Positions 6,919-14,708 of a DNA stretch of 51,631 nt are shown here, one piece after another. The DNA is from Kribbella pittospori (GTDB taxonomy: Bacteria; Actinomycetota; Actinomycetes; Propionibacteriales; Kribbellaceae): positions 1 to 51,631 of the forward strand of contig NZ_SJKB01000030.1 in NCBI RefSeq assembly GCF_004331465.1. The letters are read 5' to 3'. Each line of letters opens with the position of its first letter. Position 1 is the first letter of the stretch. A program made the position numbers and the translations under genes. Under the pieces are notes generated by a model. It was given only the letters and a program-made list of their open reading frames with translations. It ran no database searches and was not told the DNA's origin.

Positions 6919-8192
6919 CCGAGACCCGCAGAGTGGCCGTTGTCGCCGGCAACAGGATCCCGTTCGCCCGCCAGGACAAGACCTACCGGCACGCCTCCAA
7001 CTCCGACATGCTCACCGCCGCCCTGAACGGCCTGGTCGACCGCGCCGGCCTCGGCGGCCAGGAGGTCGGTGAGGTGGTCGCCGGCGCGGTGCTGAAGCAC
7101 GCCCGCGACTGGAACCTGGTCCGCGAGGTGGTTCTCGGGTCCAAGCTCGCCCCGACCACCCCGGCGTACGACATCCAGCAGGCGTGTGGCACAGGGCTCG
7201 AGGCGGCCATCCTGGTCGGCAACAAGATCGCCCTCGGTCAGATCGACGTCGGGATCGCGGGTGGTGTCGACACCGCGTCCGACGCGCCGATCTCGGTCAA
7301 CGATCGGCTGCGCGGCATCCTCCTCGACCTGAACCGGGCCAAGAGCTTCCAGGACCGGCTCAAGGTCCTTGCGCGGGTCCGCCCGAAGGACGTCGTACCC
7401 GAGATTCCGCGGAACGCCGAGCCGCGGACCGGCAAGTCCATGGGTGAGCACGCCGCGCTGACCGCGCTCGAGTGGGGCATCACCCGCGATGACCAGGACG
7501 AGCTCGCGTACCGCTCCCACATGAACCTGGCCAAGGCGTACGACCGCGGCTTCCAGCAGGACCTGATCACGCCGTACCTCGGTCTCGAGAAGGACCAGAA
7601 CCTCCGCGCGGACACGTCCCTGGAGAAGCTGGCCAAGCTCAAGACCGTCTACGGCAAGGGCGAGACCGCAACGATGACGGCCGGCAACTCGACGCCGCTG
7701 ACCGACGGCGCGTCGACCGTGCTGCTGTCGACCGACGAGTGGGCCACCGAGCACGGTCTCCGGCCGCTCGCTTACCTCACGCACTCGCAGACCGCCGCGG
7801 TCGACTACGTGAAGGGTGCCGAGGGCTTACTGATGGCCCCCGCGTACGCCGTACCGCGGATGCTCGCGCGCGCCGGCCTGACCCTGCAGGACTTCGACTA
7901 CTACGAGATCCACGAGGCGTTCGCGTCGCAGGTGCTGGCCACCCTGAAGGCGTGGGAGGACCCGATCTTCTGCAAGGAGCGGCTCGGCCTGGACGCGCCG
8001 CTCGGCGAGATCGACCGGGCCAAGCTGAACGTGAACGGCAGTTCGCTGGCCGCGGGCCACCCGTTCGCGGCGACCGGCGGGCGGATCGTTGCCGCGCTGG
8101 CCAAGCAACTGAACGAGAACGGCGGTGGGCGGGGCCTGATCTCGATCTGCGCCGCCGGCGGCCAAGGCGTCGTCGCCATCCTCGAGAAGTAG
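6915..8192 (+). CDS. Acetyl-CoA C-acyltransferase (thiolase, FadI/FadA type)
   Basis: 425 residues, usual thiolase length. It cleaves 3-ketoacyl-CoA with CoA, releasing acetyl-CoA, or works in reverse. The nucleophilic Cys is in QQACGTG (Cys91), the His in HEAFASQ and the second Cys in ICAAGGQG; NVNGSSLAAGHPFAATGGR is the conserved glycine-rich segment. The GTG start overlaps the tetR stop (GTGA). In actinobacteria this thiolase-FabG4-MaoC set acts on long acyl-CoA in beta-oxidation or its reversal. Confidence 0.93.
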   Translation: MTETRRVAVVAGNRIPFARQDKTYRHASNSDMLTAALNGLVDRAGLGGQEVGEVVAGAVLKHARDWNLVREVVLGSKLAPTTPAYDIQQACGTGLEAAILVGNKIALGQIDVGIAGGVDTASDAPISVNDRLRGILLDLNRAKSFQDRLKVLARVRPKDVVPEIPRNAEPRTGKSMGEHAALTALEWGITRDDQDELAYRSHMNLAKAYDRGFQQDLITPYLGLEKDQNLRADTSLEKLAKLKTVYGKGETATMTAGNSTPLTDGASTVLLSTDEWATEHGLRPLAYLTHSQTAAVDYVKGAEGLLMAPAYAVPRMLARAGLTLQDFDYYEIHEAFASQVLATLKAWEDPIFCKERLGLDAPLGEIDRAKLNVNGSSLAAGHPFAATGGRIVAALAKQLNENGGGRGLISICAAGGQGVVAILEK

Positions 8193-8203
8193 GAGCAGAG
8201 AGA

Positions 8204-9550
8204 ATGACGGATCGCTACCAGACCTTCACCCGCACGCCGCTCGGCCAGACGCTGGTGAAGAACCTGGGTCTGCCCGACCCGACGCCGCTGCCGCGCTGGA
8301 TCGAGGGTTCGCCGGTGATCGACGGACCGGTCGTGTTCGGCGCGATCTCCGAGACCGACGCCGGCAAGGCGATCCAGGCGCTGCTGCGCGACATCGGCGC
8401 CTCGTTCAGTACGGCGACCGAAGGCGTGGCGTCGAGCGAGATCCGGCCGAAGGCGCTCGTCTTCGACGCCACCGGCGCGACCTCGACGGCGGAGCTGACC
8501 AGCCTGCAACGGTTCTTCTCCCCCGTCATCCGTCAGCTGGCGCCCGCCGGCCGGGTGATCGTGATCGGACGTACGCCGGAGCTCGCGCACTCGACCGAGC
8601 AGCAGATCGCCCAGCGCGCCCTCGAGGGCTTCACTCGCAGCCTCGGCAAGGAGGTCAAGCGCGGCGCCACCGTCAACCTCGTGTACGTCGCTCCGGACGC
8701 GCACGAGCAACTGGACTCGACGCTCCGCTTCTTCCTCTCCCCCAAGTCGGCGTACGTCGACGGCCAGGTCGCGCGGATCGGGACCGGACCGCTGGTGAGC
8801 AACGACCCGGATCACCCGCTGGCCGGCAAGGTCGCCCTCGTGACGGGCGCCGCACGTGGAATCGGCGCCTCGATCGCCGGCACGCTGGCTCGCGATGGCG
8901 CCGGCGTGATCGGCGTCGACGTACCCCAGAACGCGGACGCGCTGCGCAAGGTGATGTCCAGGATCGGTGGCAGCGAACTCCTCCTCGACGTGACAGCGGT
9001 CGACGCCGCGCAACGGATCGCGGCCCACGCGCAGGAGCAGTACGGCGGCCTCGACATCGTCGTCCACAACGCCGGCATCACGCGCGACAGGCGGCTCGCG
9101 AATATGAGGACCGACGCGTGGGACGCCGTACTCGATGTGAACCTGCGCGCGCCGGAGCGGATCACGGAGCATCTGCTCGCGTCTGGAGCCATCAGGGACG
9201 GCGGCTCGATCATCGGGGTCGCCAGCATCGCCGGGATCGCGGGTAACAACGGCCAGACGAACTACGCGACCTCCAAGGCCGGCGTGATCGGCCTGGTCCA
9301 GGCGTTCGCGCCGAAGCTGACCGAGCGGAACATCCGGATCAACGCGGTCGCGCCGGGCTTCATCGAGACCGAGATGACCGCGAAGGTCCCGTTCACGATC
9401 CGCGAGGTCGGCCGCCGGATCAACTCGCTGCAGCAAGGCGGGCAGCCGATCGACGTGGCCGAAACAACTGCCTGGTTCGCCGACCCCGCGTCGGCGGGCG
9501 TGACCGGCAACGTGGTCCGCGTCTGCGGCCAGAGCATGCTGGGCGCGTGA
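8204..9550 (+). CDS. High-molecular-weight 3-oxoacyl-ACP/CoA reductase (FabG4-like)
   Basis: 448 residues, nearly twice the length of ordinary FabG. Residues ~1-195 form an N-terminal flavodoxin-like domain with degenerate nucleotide-binding features; ~205-445 is a complete SDR domain: TGAARGIG at 214-221, HNAGITRD, the catalytic Ser in GVASIAG and the Tyr/Lys pair in NYATSKAG. This layout is that of mycobacterial FabG4, a NADH-dependent reductase of 3-oxoacyl-CoA. ATG 8204 is 11 nt after the thiolase stop and follows GGAGCAGAGAGA. The partner MaoC gene begins 1 nt after its stop, as in FabG4/HtdX-type pairs. Confidence 0.92.
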   Translation: MTDRYQTFTRTPLGQTLVKNLGLPDPTPLPRWIEGSPVIDGPVVFGAISETDAGKAIQALLRDIGASFSTATEGVASSEIRPKALVFDATGATSTAELTSLQRFFSPVIRQLAPAGRVIVIGRTPELAHSTEQQIAQRALEGFTRSLGKEVKRGATVNLVYVAPDAHEQLDSTLRFFLSPKSAYVDGQVARIGTGPLVSNDPDHPLAGKVALVTGAARGIGASIAGTLARDGAGVIGVDVPQNADALRKVMSRIGGSELLLDVTAVDAAQRIAAHAQEQYGGLDIVVHNAGITRDRRLANMRTDAWDAVLDVNLRAPERITEHLLASGAIRDGGSIIGVASIAGIAGNNGQTNYATSKAGVIGLVQAFAPKLTERNIRINAVAPGFIETEMTAKVPFTIREVGRRINSLQQGGQPIDVAETTAWFADPASAGVTGNVVRVCGQSMLGA

Positions 9551-9551
9551 C

Positions 9552-10409
9552 ATGCCGACCCGACGGTACGACGACACGCCCGGGTTCGGCTCGCTCTACG
9601 CCCGGACCGTGAAGGCGACGCTGCGACGCGCGGACTACGAGCCGGACGCGGACGGTCTGACGCTGGAGCTCCCCCGGTCCGCGATCGACCAGGACCACCT
9701 GTCGGCGTACCGGGATGTCACCGGGTTCCCGGCCGGTCCTACGCTTCCGGCGACGTACCCGCACGTCCTGGCGTTCCCGCTGCACCTGGACCTGATGTCC
9801 GACCCGTCGTTCCCCTACAAGCCGATGGGGATCGTGCACCTGTCCAACGCGATCACCCAGCGGCAGCCGCTCCCGATCCACGCCGAGCCGGCGATCCGCG
9901 TTCACAGTACGCCGGAACGCCCGCACCCCAAGGGCACAGTCTTCGACGTGATCAGCGAGGTGAGCGTCGACGGTGAGGTGGTGTGGACCGACCTCACCAC
10001 CCTGCTCAGCCGCTCGTCCGGAGACGAGTCCGTCAAGGTCGACCTGCTACCGGACCCCGAGCTTGCCCCCACAGCATGGTGGGACCTGCGCGGCAACCTC
10101 GGCCGCCGGTACGCCGCCGCGTCCGGCGACCGGAACCCGATCCACCTGTTCAAGCTGACCGCCCAGGCGTTCGGGTTCCCGCGCCAGATCGCGCACGGCA
10201 TGTGGGCCAAGGCCGCCGCGCTCGCCTCCATCGAGCGCGCCGGCAAGCTGCCGGACGCCTTCGCCGTTCGCGTCGACTTCCGGAAGCCGCTGCTGCTCCC
10301 GTCACGTGTGCAGTTCGGGTTCAAGGAGACCGGCAAGACGACCGACTTCGCGCTGTACGACGAGCAGCACGAGCTCACTCACCTGATCGGACAACTGCAG
10401 GCACACTGA
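9552..10409 (+). CDS. MaoC-type 3-hydroxyacyl dehydratase / enoyl hydratase
   Basis: 285 residues, double hot-dog arrangement. The catalytic hydratase motif is in the C-terminal half: AAASGDRNPIHLFKLTAQAF followed by HGMW, in which Asp and His of the D-x-N-P-x-H pattern activate water. The N-terminal half is a degenerate hot-dog. It would interconvert 3-hydroxyacyl and 2-enoyl thioesters, completing with FabG4 and thiolase a short beta-oxidation/chain-modifying pathway. ATG 9552 is 1 nt after the fabG4 stop. Its last 35 nt overlap, convergently, the end of the short threonyl-tRNA synthetase gene. Confidence 0.9.
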   Translation: MPTRRYDDTPGFGSLYARTVKATLRRADYEPDADGLTLELPRSAIDQDHLSAYRDVTGFPAGPTLPATYPHVLAFPLHLDLMSDPSFPYKPMGIVHLSNAITQRQPLPIHAEPAIRVHSTPERPHPKGTVFDVISEVSVDGEVVWTDLTTLLSRSSGDESVKVDLLPDPELAPTAWWDLRGNLGRRYAAASGDRNPIHLFKLTAQAFGFPRQIAHGMWAKAAALASIERAGKLPDAFAVRVDFRKPLLLPSRVQFGFKETGKTTDFALYDEQHELTHLIGQLQAH

Positions 10410-11610
10410 GCTCCGCGATCCGGTCGAGCACCTCGCCGATCGGCGCCGCCTCGTGCTTCTGACCATCCCGCTCGCGGATCGCCAGCGACCCGGCCGCCGC
10501 TTCACGAGCACCGATGACCGCCTGGTACGGCGCCAACCGGTTCTCACGGATGCGGGCACCGAGACTGCCCTCGTCGGCGTGCGCGACCTCGACCCGCAGA
10601 CCGCGCTGTGCCGCGCGCCGAGCGACGCCGATCGCGACCTGCTCCTCGTCGTCCGAGATCGGGAGTACGACGAGTTGCACCGGAGCCAGCCAGGCCGGGA
10701 ACGCCCCGCCGTGCACCTCGATCAGCTGCGCGACGGCCCGCTCGATGCTCCCGACGATCGCCCGATGCACCATCACCGGCCGGTGCTTGTTGCCGTCGGC
10801 ACCGATGTACTCGAGGCCGAAGCGCTCCGGCTGGTGGAAGTCGATCTGGACGGTCGACAGACTGAACTCCCGGCCGGCCGAATCCTCCATCTGGATGTCG
10901 ATCTTCGGTCCGTAGAAGGCCGCGTCGCCGGGCACCTCCTCGTAGTCGATGCCCGCGTCCTTCAGCACGTCGCGGAGCAGGTCCGCGGAGTGCGCCCAGC
11001 TCTCGGCATCGCCGACGTACTTGCAGTCGGGGCTGTTGAAGTCGGCGTCCTCGGACGCCAAGGCGAGGACGTAGCGGGACGGGCTGATACCCATGTCGCG
11101 GTACGCCTGGTTGATCAGGTCGAGCGCACTCGCGGCCTCCTCCGCGACTTGGTCGAGGCGGCAGAAGATGTGCGCGTCGTTGAGTTGCATGGCCCGGACT
11201 CGGATCAGCCCGCCGATCGCCCCGGACAGCTCGGCGCGGTACTGACCGCCGAGCTCGGAGTAGCGGAGCGGGAGTTCGCGGTAGCTGTGGGCTCTGGAGC
11301 GGTACATCAGCGCGTGGTGCGGGCAGATGCTCGGCCGCAGTACGAGCTGCTCGTTGCCGACGTCCATCGGCGGGTACATGTCGTCGCTGTATTTCTCCCA
11401 GTGACCGGAGATCTCGTACAGCTCGCGCTTGGCGATCACGGGCGAATACACCTGCTGGTACCCGGCTCTTCGCTCCACGTCGGCGATGTAACTCTCCAAG
11501 GCGTGGCGGATCGCAGCACCGGCTGGCAGCCAGTACGGCAGACCGGCGCCGATCAGCGGGTCGGAATCGAACAGGCCGAGTTCACGGCCGAGCTTGCGGT
11601 GGTCGTACAT
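10375..11610 (-). CDS. Short threonyl-tRNA synthetase without TGS/editing domains
   Basis: 411 residues; full ThrRS is near 640-680. It begins directly at the class II catalytic core (LGLFDSDPLIGAGLPYWLP) and has motif 2 (YRAELSGAIGGLIRVRAMQL) and motif 3 (HRAIVGSIERAVAQL). The Zn ligands match E. coli ThrRS: Cys in SICPHHA, His in NDAHIF, His in VMVHRA. The anticodon domain starts near 310. The TGS and N2 editing domains are absent, so it should charge tRNA-Thr but could not clear Ser-tRNA-Thr by itself. ATG 11610 follows AAGGAG. A complete thrS is at 35288-37309. A Thr-codon leader and terminator hairpin precede it. Possible roles are a starvation-induced backup or an antibiotic-resistant synthetase. 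Confidence 0.9.
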   Translation of the reverse strand: MYDHRKLGRELGLFDSDPLIGAGLPYWLPAGAAIRHALESYIADVERRAGYQQVYSPVIAKRELYEISGHWEKYSDDMYPPMDVGNEQLVLRPSICPHHALMYRSRAHSYRELPLRYSELGGQYRAELSGAIGGLIRVRAMQLNDAHIFCRLDQVAEEAASALDLINQAYRDMGISPSRYVLALASEDADFNSPDCKYVGDAESWAHSADLLRDVLKDAGIDYEEVPGDAAFYGPKIDIQMEDSAGREFSLSTVQIDFHQPERFGLEYIGADGNKHRPVMVHRAIVGSIERAVAQLIEVHGGAFPAWLAPVQLVVLPISDDEEQVAIGVARRAAQRGLRVEVAHADEGSLGARIRENRLAPYQAVIGAREAAAGSLAIRERDGQKHEAAPIGEVLDRIAELSVPAVVRSGE

Positions 11611-11652
11611 GTCAGTGGCTCCTTCAAGAGGTGGGGCGAACCCACGGAGCAC

Positions 11653-11688
11653 GACAAAGCCCCGGGGCACACGCCCCGGGGCTTTGTC
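11653..11688 (-). terminator. Perfect 16-bp hairpin in leader of short thrS (attenuator)
   Basis: Arms GACAAAGCCCCGGGGC (11653-11668) and GCCCCGGGGCTTTGTC (11673-11688) pair perfectly around a 4-nt loop. It lies between the Thr leader peptide and the synthetase ATG on the minus strand. It would terminate transcription or block it unless an alternative structure forms; the segment at 11714-11725 inside the leader ORF can pair with 11676-11688 and so compete with it. Confidence 0.75.
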
Positions 11689-11701
11689 AGACAGTCAAGT
11701 G

Positions 11702-11755
11702 TCAGCGCGCCGAGACAAACTCCGGCGTCGTCGTCACTACCGCGCGCTTGAACAT
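11702..11755 (-). CDS. Threonine attenuation leader peptide (17 aa)
   Basis: The minus-strand ORF encodes MFKRAVVTTTPEFVSAR, with three consecutive Thr codons (ACG ACG ACG, 11726-11734). It lies 92 nt upstream of the threonyl-tRNA synthetase ATG, with a perfect terminator-like hairpin between them. This is the architecture of amino-acid attenuators such as thr, trp and leu leaders: lack of charged tRNA-Thr stalls the ribosome on the Thr codons. AGCGCGC (11742-11748) and GCGCGCT (11704-11710) form a 7-bp stem enclosing the Thr codons. The start is supported by GGAG and by a -10 hexamer 7 nt upstream. No function beyond regulation is expected. Confidence 0.75.
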   Translation of the reverse strand: MFKRAVVTTTPEFVSAR

Positions 11756-11762
11756 GTCTCCA

Positions 11763-11768
11763 ACCGTA
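11763..11768 (-). promoter_or_regulatory. -10 hexamer of thr leader transcript
   Basis: On the minus strand TACGGT ends 7 nt before the leader-peptide ATG (11755), so the transcript probably begins at or one base before the start codon. GGAG in between may still act as a ribosome site. Confidence 0.5.
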
Positions 11769-11791
11769 GCAGACGCCGTCGCGTCCGGATC

Positions 11792-11797
11792 TATGGT
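11792..11797 (+). promoter_or_regulatory. -10 hexamer of alpha/beta hydrolase gene, leaderless type
   Basis: TATGGT ends 6 nt before GTG 11804. No ribosome site is present. It mirrors the -10 of the divergent leader transcript; the two elements are only 23 bp apart. Confidence 0.5.
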
Positions 11798-11803
11798 TGG
11801 CGA

Positions 11804-12679
11804 GTGGACGCCACGTTGATCCTTCCCGATGGGCGGAAGGTGTCGGTCTGGGAGGGCGGGTCTCCCGGAGGAGTCCCGATCGTGTTCCATCACGGCACCC
11901 CGTCCGGTCGGCTTCAGGCTGCGCTGGGAGCTGATGCGGCCGTACGGCAGAACGTCCGCATCGTGTCCTTCAATCGGCCTGGGTACGGCGAGTCGACGGA
12001 TACCGCGCCAGGTCTGGCGTCCGTTGGTGCGGACACGATGCTGGTTGCGGATGCGCTGGGGATCTCGGAGTTCGCCGTACTCGGGGCGTCTGGGGGTGGG
12101 CCGTATGCGTTGGCTACTGGGCTGGCGGATCCCGGCCGGGTGCGGGCTGTGGGGGTCGCGGGCGGGGTTGGTCCGTGGCGGTTGATCACGCCTCCGGATC
12201 CGGATGATCCTGATCTGCCGATTCTCGCGCTCGTCGACGCCGGCGACGTACCGGGTGCGTTGGCAGGGTTCCGGGCGCAGGCGAGGGTTGCCTTCGAGCG
12301 GATGCTCGCGCTCCCGGACGAGGCGATGGTCGACGAGTTCTTCCGGGATGCTCCGACGGAGGACCTCAGCTGGCTCGACCAGGGGGCGCGGCGACTGTGG
12401 GCCGCCGATGCGCGCGATGCACTCCATACGTACGACGGTTATGCCCGGGACAACGTCTCGTGGGGCGGTCCCTGGGACATCGACCCCGCTCGGATCGAGG
12501 TCCCCACTTGGCTCTGGTACGGCGAACTCGATCGCATGGTCCCACCCGAGCACGGCCGCTGGCACGCGGAGCGGATCCCCAACTCCACGCTCACGATCAT
12601 CCCGGCCGCCGGCCATGGCGGAACGATCTTCGCCCAGTGGGACGACATGCTCGGCGTACTGCGAGCCGCCGTCCGATAG
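11804..12679 (+). CDS. Alpha/beta hydrolase
   Basis: 291 residues. The fold is shown by VFHHGTPSGR (oxyanion region), FNRPGYGES, the nucleophile elbow GASGGG (Ser96) and the C-terminal AAGHGG, which carries the His; the acid is probably Asp in YGELDRMV. The substrate is unknown; similar proteins are annotated as esterases or proline-iminopeptidase-like hydrolases. GTG 11804 is chosen because homology-like sequence begins there and a -10 box is 6 nt upstream; longer in-frame starts would overlap the divergent attenuator. It is divergent from the Thr leader and convergent with the thioesterase gene 3 nt downstream. Confidence 0.85.
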   Translation: MDATLILPDGRKVSVWEGGSPGGVPIVFHHGTPSGRLQAALGADAAVRQNVRIVSFNRPGYGESTDTAPGLASVGADTMLVADALGISEFAVLGASGGGPYALATGLADPGRVRAVGVAGGVGPWRLITPPDPDDPDLPILALVDAGDVPGALAGFRAQARVAFERMLALPDEAMVDEFFRDAPTEDLSWLDQGARRLWAADARDALHTYDGYARDNVSWGGPWDIDPARIEVPTWLWYGELDRMVPPEHGRWHAERIPNSTLTIIPAAGHGGTIFAQWDDMLGVLRAAVR

Positions 12680-12682
12680 CTG

Positions 12683-13516
12683 CTACAGGTCGAGGCCGAC
12701 CGGGCGGATGAGGCCTTCTTGCGCGACTGAGGCGGCCAACGCGCCGGATTGGGTGTAGAGGCGGCCGGTGGCGAAGCCGCGGGCGTTGGAGGCTGAGGGG
12801 GACGCCTGGTCGTAGAGGAGCCATTCGTCGGCGCGGAAGTCGCGGTGGAACCAGAGGGCGTGGTCCAGGGACGCGGGCTGGATTCGGGGGTCGCCGATGA
12901 CGATGCCGTGTGGGAGAAGGCTGGCGCCGAGGAGAGTCAGGTCGCTGGCGTACGCCAGGACGCACGCATGCAGCGCACGGTCGTCGGGAAGCTTGCCTGC
13001 GGCACGGATCCAGAACTGACGACCGCTGAGGCCGGCCAGGCGTACGTCGAGCGCCGCCCACTCCTTGTCCCAGTCGGCGGCCTTGCGGCCCGAGCGCGCT
13101 TCGAGGACAGTCGCCAGCCGCGGCGCCTCCTCCGGCGGGACCAGGTCCTCCGGCATCGGGTCCTGGTGGTCGAGCCCCGGCTCCGGCCGCTGGAACGACG
13201 CGGACATGTAGAAGATCGGCTTACCGTGCTGCGACGCCACGACCCGCCGGCTGCTGAACGTACCGCCGTCCCGCGTGGGCTCCGGCCGGTAGATGATCGG
13301 TACGGCGGTATCGCCGGGGCGCAGGAAGTAGCCGTGCAGCGAGTGCACCACCCGCTCGGGATCGACCGTCCGGCTCGCCGCCGCCAGCGCCTGACCGAGC
13401 ACCTGGCCGCCGAACACGCGTTGCAAGGAGGTCTCCGGCTGCCGGCCGCGGAACAGGTCGACCTCGATCATCTCCAGGTCGAGCAGCTCGACCAGATCCT
13501 CCAGCGACTCAGGCAT
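12683..13516 (-). CDS. tesB: Acyl-CoA thioesterase II (TesB family)
   Basis: 277 residues, near the family length. Two hot-dog domains: the first has FGGQVLGQALAAASRTV and HSLHGYFLRPGD, the second SLLPHG and ASLDHALWFHRDF with the catalytic Asp, then YTQSGALAASVAQEGLIR, the conserved C-terminal TesB motif. It hydrolyses acyl-CoA to free fatty acid and CoA in the cytosol. The start follows no obvious ribosome site. An 18-bp hairpin (13553-13594) separates it from the upstream PAC2 gene, so it probably has its own transcript. Confidence 0.92.
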   Translation of the reverse strand: MPESLEDLVELLDLEMIEVDLFRGRQPETSLQRVFGGQVLGQALAAASRTVDPERVVHSLHGYFLRPGDTAVPIIYRPEPTRDGGTFSSRRVVASQHGKPIFYMSASFQRPEPGLDHQDPMPEDLVPPEEAPRLATVLEARSGRKAADWDKEWAALDVRLAGLSGRQFWIRAAGKLPDDRALHACVLAYASDLTLLGASLLPHGIVIGDPRIQPASLDHALWFHRDFRADEWLLYDQASPSASNARGFATGRLYTQSGALAASVAQEGLIRPVGLDL

Positions 13517-13552
13517 GCCTCATCCTGACAGTCCGGAGCGTGCGAACAAGAA

Positions 13553-13594
13553 CCGGGGACCTCGGACAGGAAATAACCTGTCCGAGGTCCCCGG
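13553..13594 (-). terminator. Perfect 18-bp hairpin between PAC2 gene and tesB
   Basis: CCGGGGACCTCGGACAGG (13553-13570) and CCTGTCCGAGGTCCCCGG (13577-13594) pair without mismatch around the loop AAATAA. It lies 26 nt after the PAC2 stop on the minus strand, as expected for a terminator, and 36 nt before the tesB start. No U-tract is present. Confidence 0.75.
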
Positions 13595-13620
13595 ATCGTG
13601 TCAGCGGGGTACCGCGGTGG

Positions 13621-14535
13621 TCAGTCCTCGTCGTCGCGGTTGAGTTCCGCGAGGAACTGCTCGACCTCGGCGCCGAGCTCTTCGGCGGACGGAGTGGAAT
13701 CGGCCAGGAGGCTCTTGCGGCTGAGCGAGCCCGCCGCAGCGTCGTACTGCGTCTCGAGCGCGTTCACGACCGCGGACGCGTCCTCCGAGGCTTCGACCTG
13801 CTCGTCGACCAGCTTGCCGGTGACGGCGGCCTCGTCGAGCAGAGCCTTGCTAGGGAGCAGCAGGCCGGTGGCCGCGGAGACCGCGTGCACCAGAGCCAGC
13901 GCCGCGCCGGGGAAGCGGTTCTCGGCCAGGTAGTGCGGCACGTGGACCGCGAAACCCATCGCGTCCTTGCCGGCCTCGCCCAGCCGCACCTGCAGCATCG
14001 TGCCGGCGCTCGCCGGAAGGCGCATCTCGCCGTCCCAGATGTTCGAGCGGGTGACCAACTCAGGCCGCGTCGCGTGGGCGGTCAGACCGAGCGGGCGGGT
14101 GTGCGGCACGCCCATCGGGATGCCGTGGACGCCGATCGTGAGCGTCACGTTGTAGCGCTCGATCAACTGCCGGACCGCGCCGGCGAACCGATCCCAGTGG
14201 TTGTCCGGCTCGGGGCCCTCGAGCAGCAGGAACTCGACACCCGCGTCGTCCTTCAGCAGGTGCAGGCTCAGCCGCGGCGGCGTGTAGTCGATGAACCGGT
14301 CCTCGGCGAACGTGACCTCAGGCCGCCGGGCCCGGTAGTCGTGCAGGAGGTCGATGTCGAACCGCGCGAGCAGCCGGTGGTCCAGCACCTCGAGCAGGTG
14401 GTCGGCCGTGACCCGGCCCGCCTGACCTGCGTCCATGAACCCGTCCAGCGAGTGCACCAGAACCTTCGGCGTCGCCGCCGGGCCGGTCGCCACCGACTCG
14501 TCGACGATCTCGTAGAGGTCGTCCGGTCGCAGCAT
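13621..14535 (-). CDS. PAC2 family protein (proteasome-assembly-chaperone-like)
   Basis: 304 residues, typical of actinobacterial PAC2 proteins. Characteristic segments are LVHSLDGFMDAGQAGRVTADHLLE near the start, FIDYTPPRLSLHLLKDDAGV, TIGVHGIPMGVPHTRPLGLT and HVPHYLAENRFPGAALALVHA. The last ~70 residues are helical and acidic. PAC2 proteins resemble eukaryotic proteasome-assembly chaperones; in actinobacteria the role is unproven. ATG 14535 follows GAAGGAG with good spacing. No proteasome gene is in the window. Confidence 0.88.
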   Translation of the reverse strand: MLRPDDLYEIVDESVATGPAATPKVLVHSLDGFMDAGQAGRVTADHLLEVLDHRLLARFDIDLLHDYRARRPEVTFAEDRFIDYTPPRLSLHLLKDDAGVEFLLLEGPEPDNHWDRFAGAVRQLIERYNVTLTIGVHGIPMGVPHTRPLGLTAHATRPELVTRSNIWDGEMRLPASAGTMLQVRLGEAGKDAMGFAVHVPHYLAENRFPGAALALVHAVSAATGLLLPSKALLDEAAVTGKLVDEQVEASEDASAVVNALETQYDAAAGSLSRKSLLADSTPSAEELGAEVEQFLAELNRDDED

Positions 14536-14681
14536 CGTCGTTCTCCTTCACGTCTGGCCAACAGGGCGGGTAGGCCCCTCTATCCTGCCCTCTCCACCTG
14601 ACAACGCCCGACCTCGGGCCCACATTCCGGTGCTCGCGATCTTTCAGCATCTTCCAAGATTCGGCCCGCGGGGAGACAGCG

Positions 14682-14699
14682 TTGGAAAGCGCTTGCTAA
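14682..14699. promoter_or_regulatory. LacI-family operator
   Basis: TTGGAAAGCGCTTGCTAA closely matches the LacI/GalR-family pattern TGGAAAGCGCTTTCCA, with central CpG and AAGCGCTT palindrome. It overlaps the predicted -10 of the 2-hydroxyacid dehydrogenase gene, the position of a repressor. The cognate LacI regulator is not adjacent and must be encoded elsewhere. Confidence 0.75.
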
Positions 14700-14702
14700 G
14701 TT
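14697..14702 (+). promoter_or_regulatory. -10 hexamer of 2-hydroxyacid dehydrogenase operon, leaderless type
   Basis: TAAGTT ends 6 nt before GTG 14709, with no ribosome site between. It overlaps the 3' half of the LacI-type operator. Confidence 0.45.
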
Positions 14703-14708
14703 GCTGTC

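Noticed and set aside
10375..11610. Short thrS as a pseudogene
   Set aside because: All catalytic motifs and Zn ligands are intact and it has dedicated upstream regulatory structure, so domain loss looks functional rather than decay.
11653..11755. T-box riboswitch for the short thrS
   Set aside because: No T-box sequence (UGGN bulge) or stem I features; the leader ORF with Thr codons explains it better.
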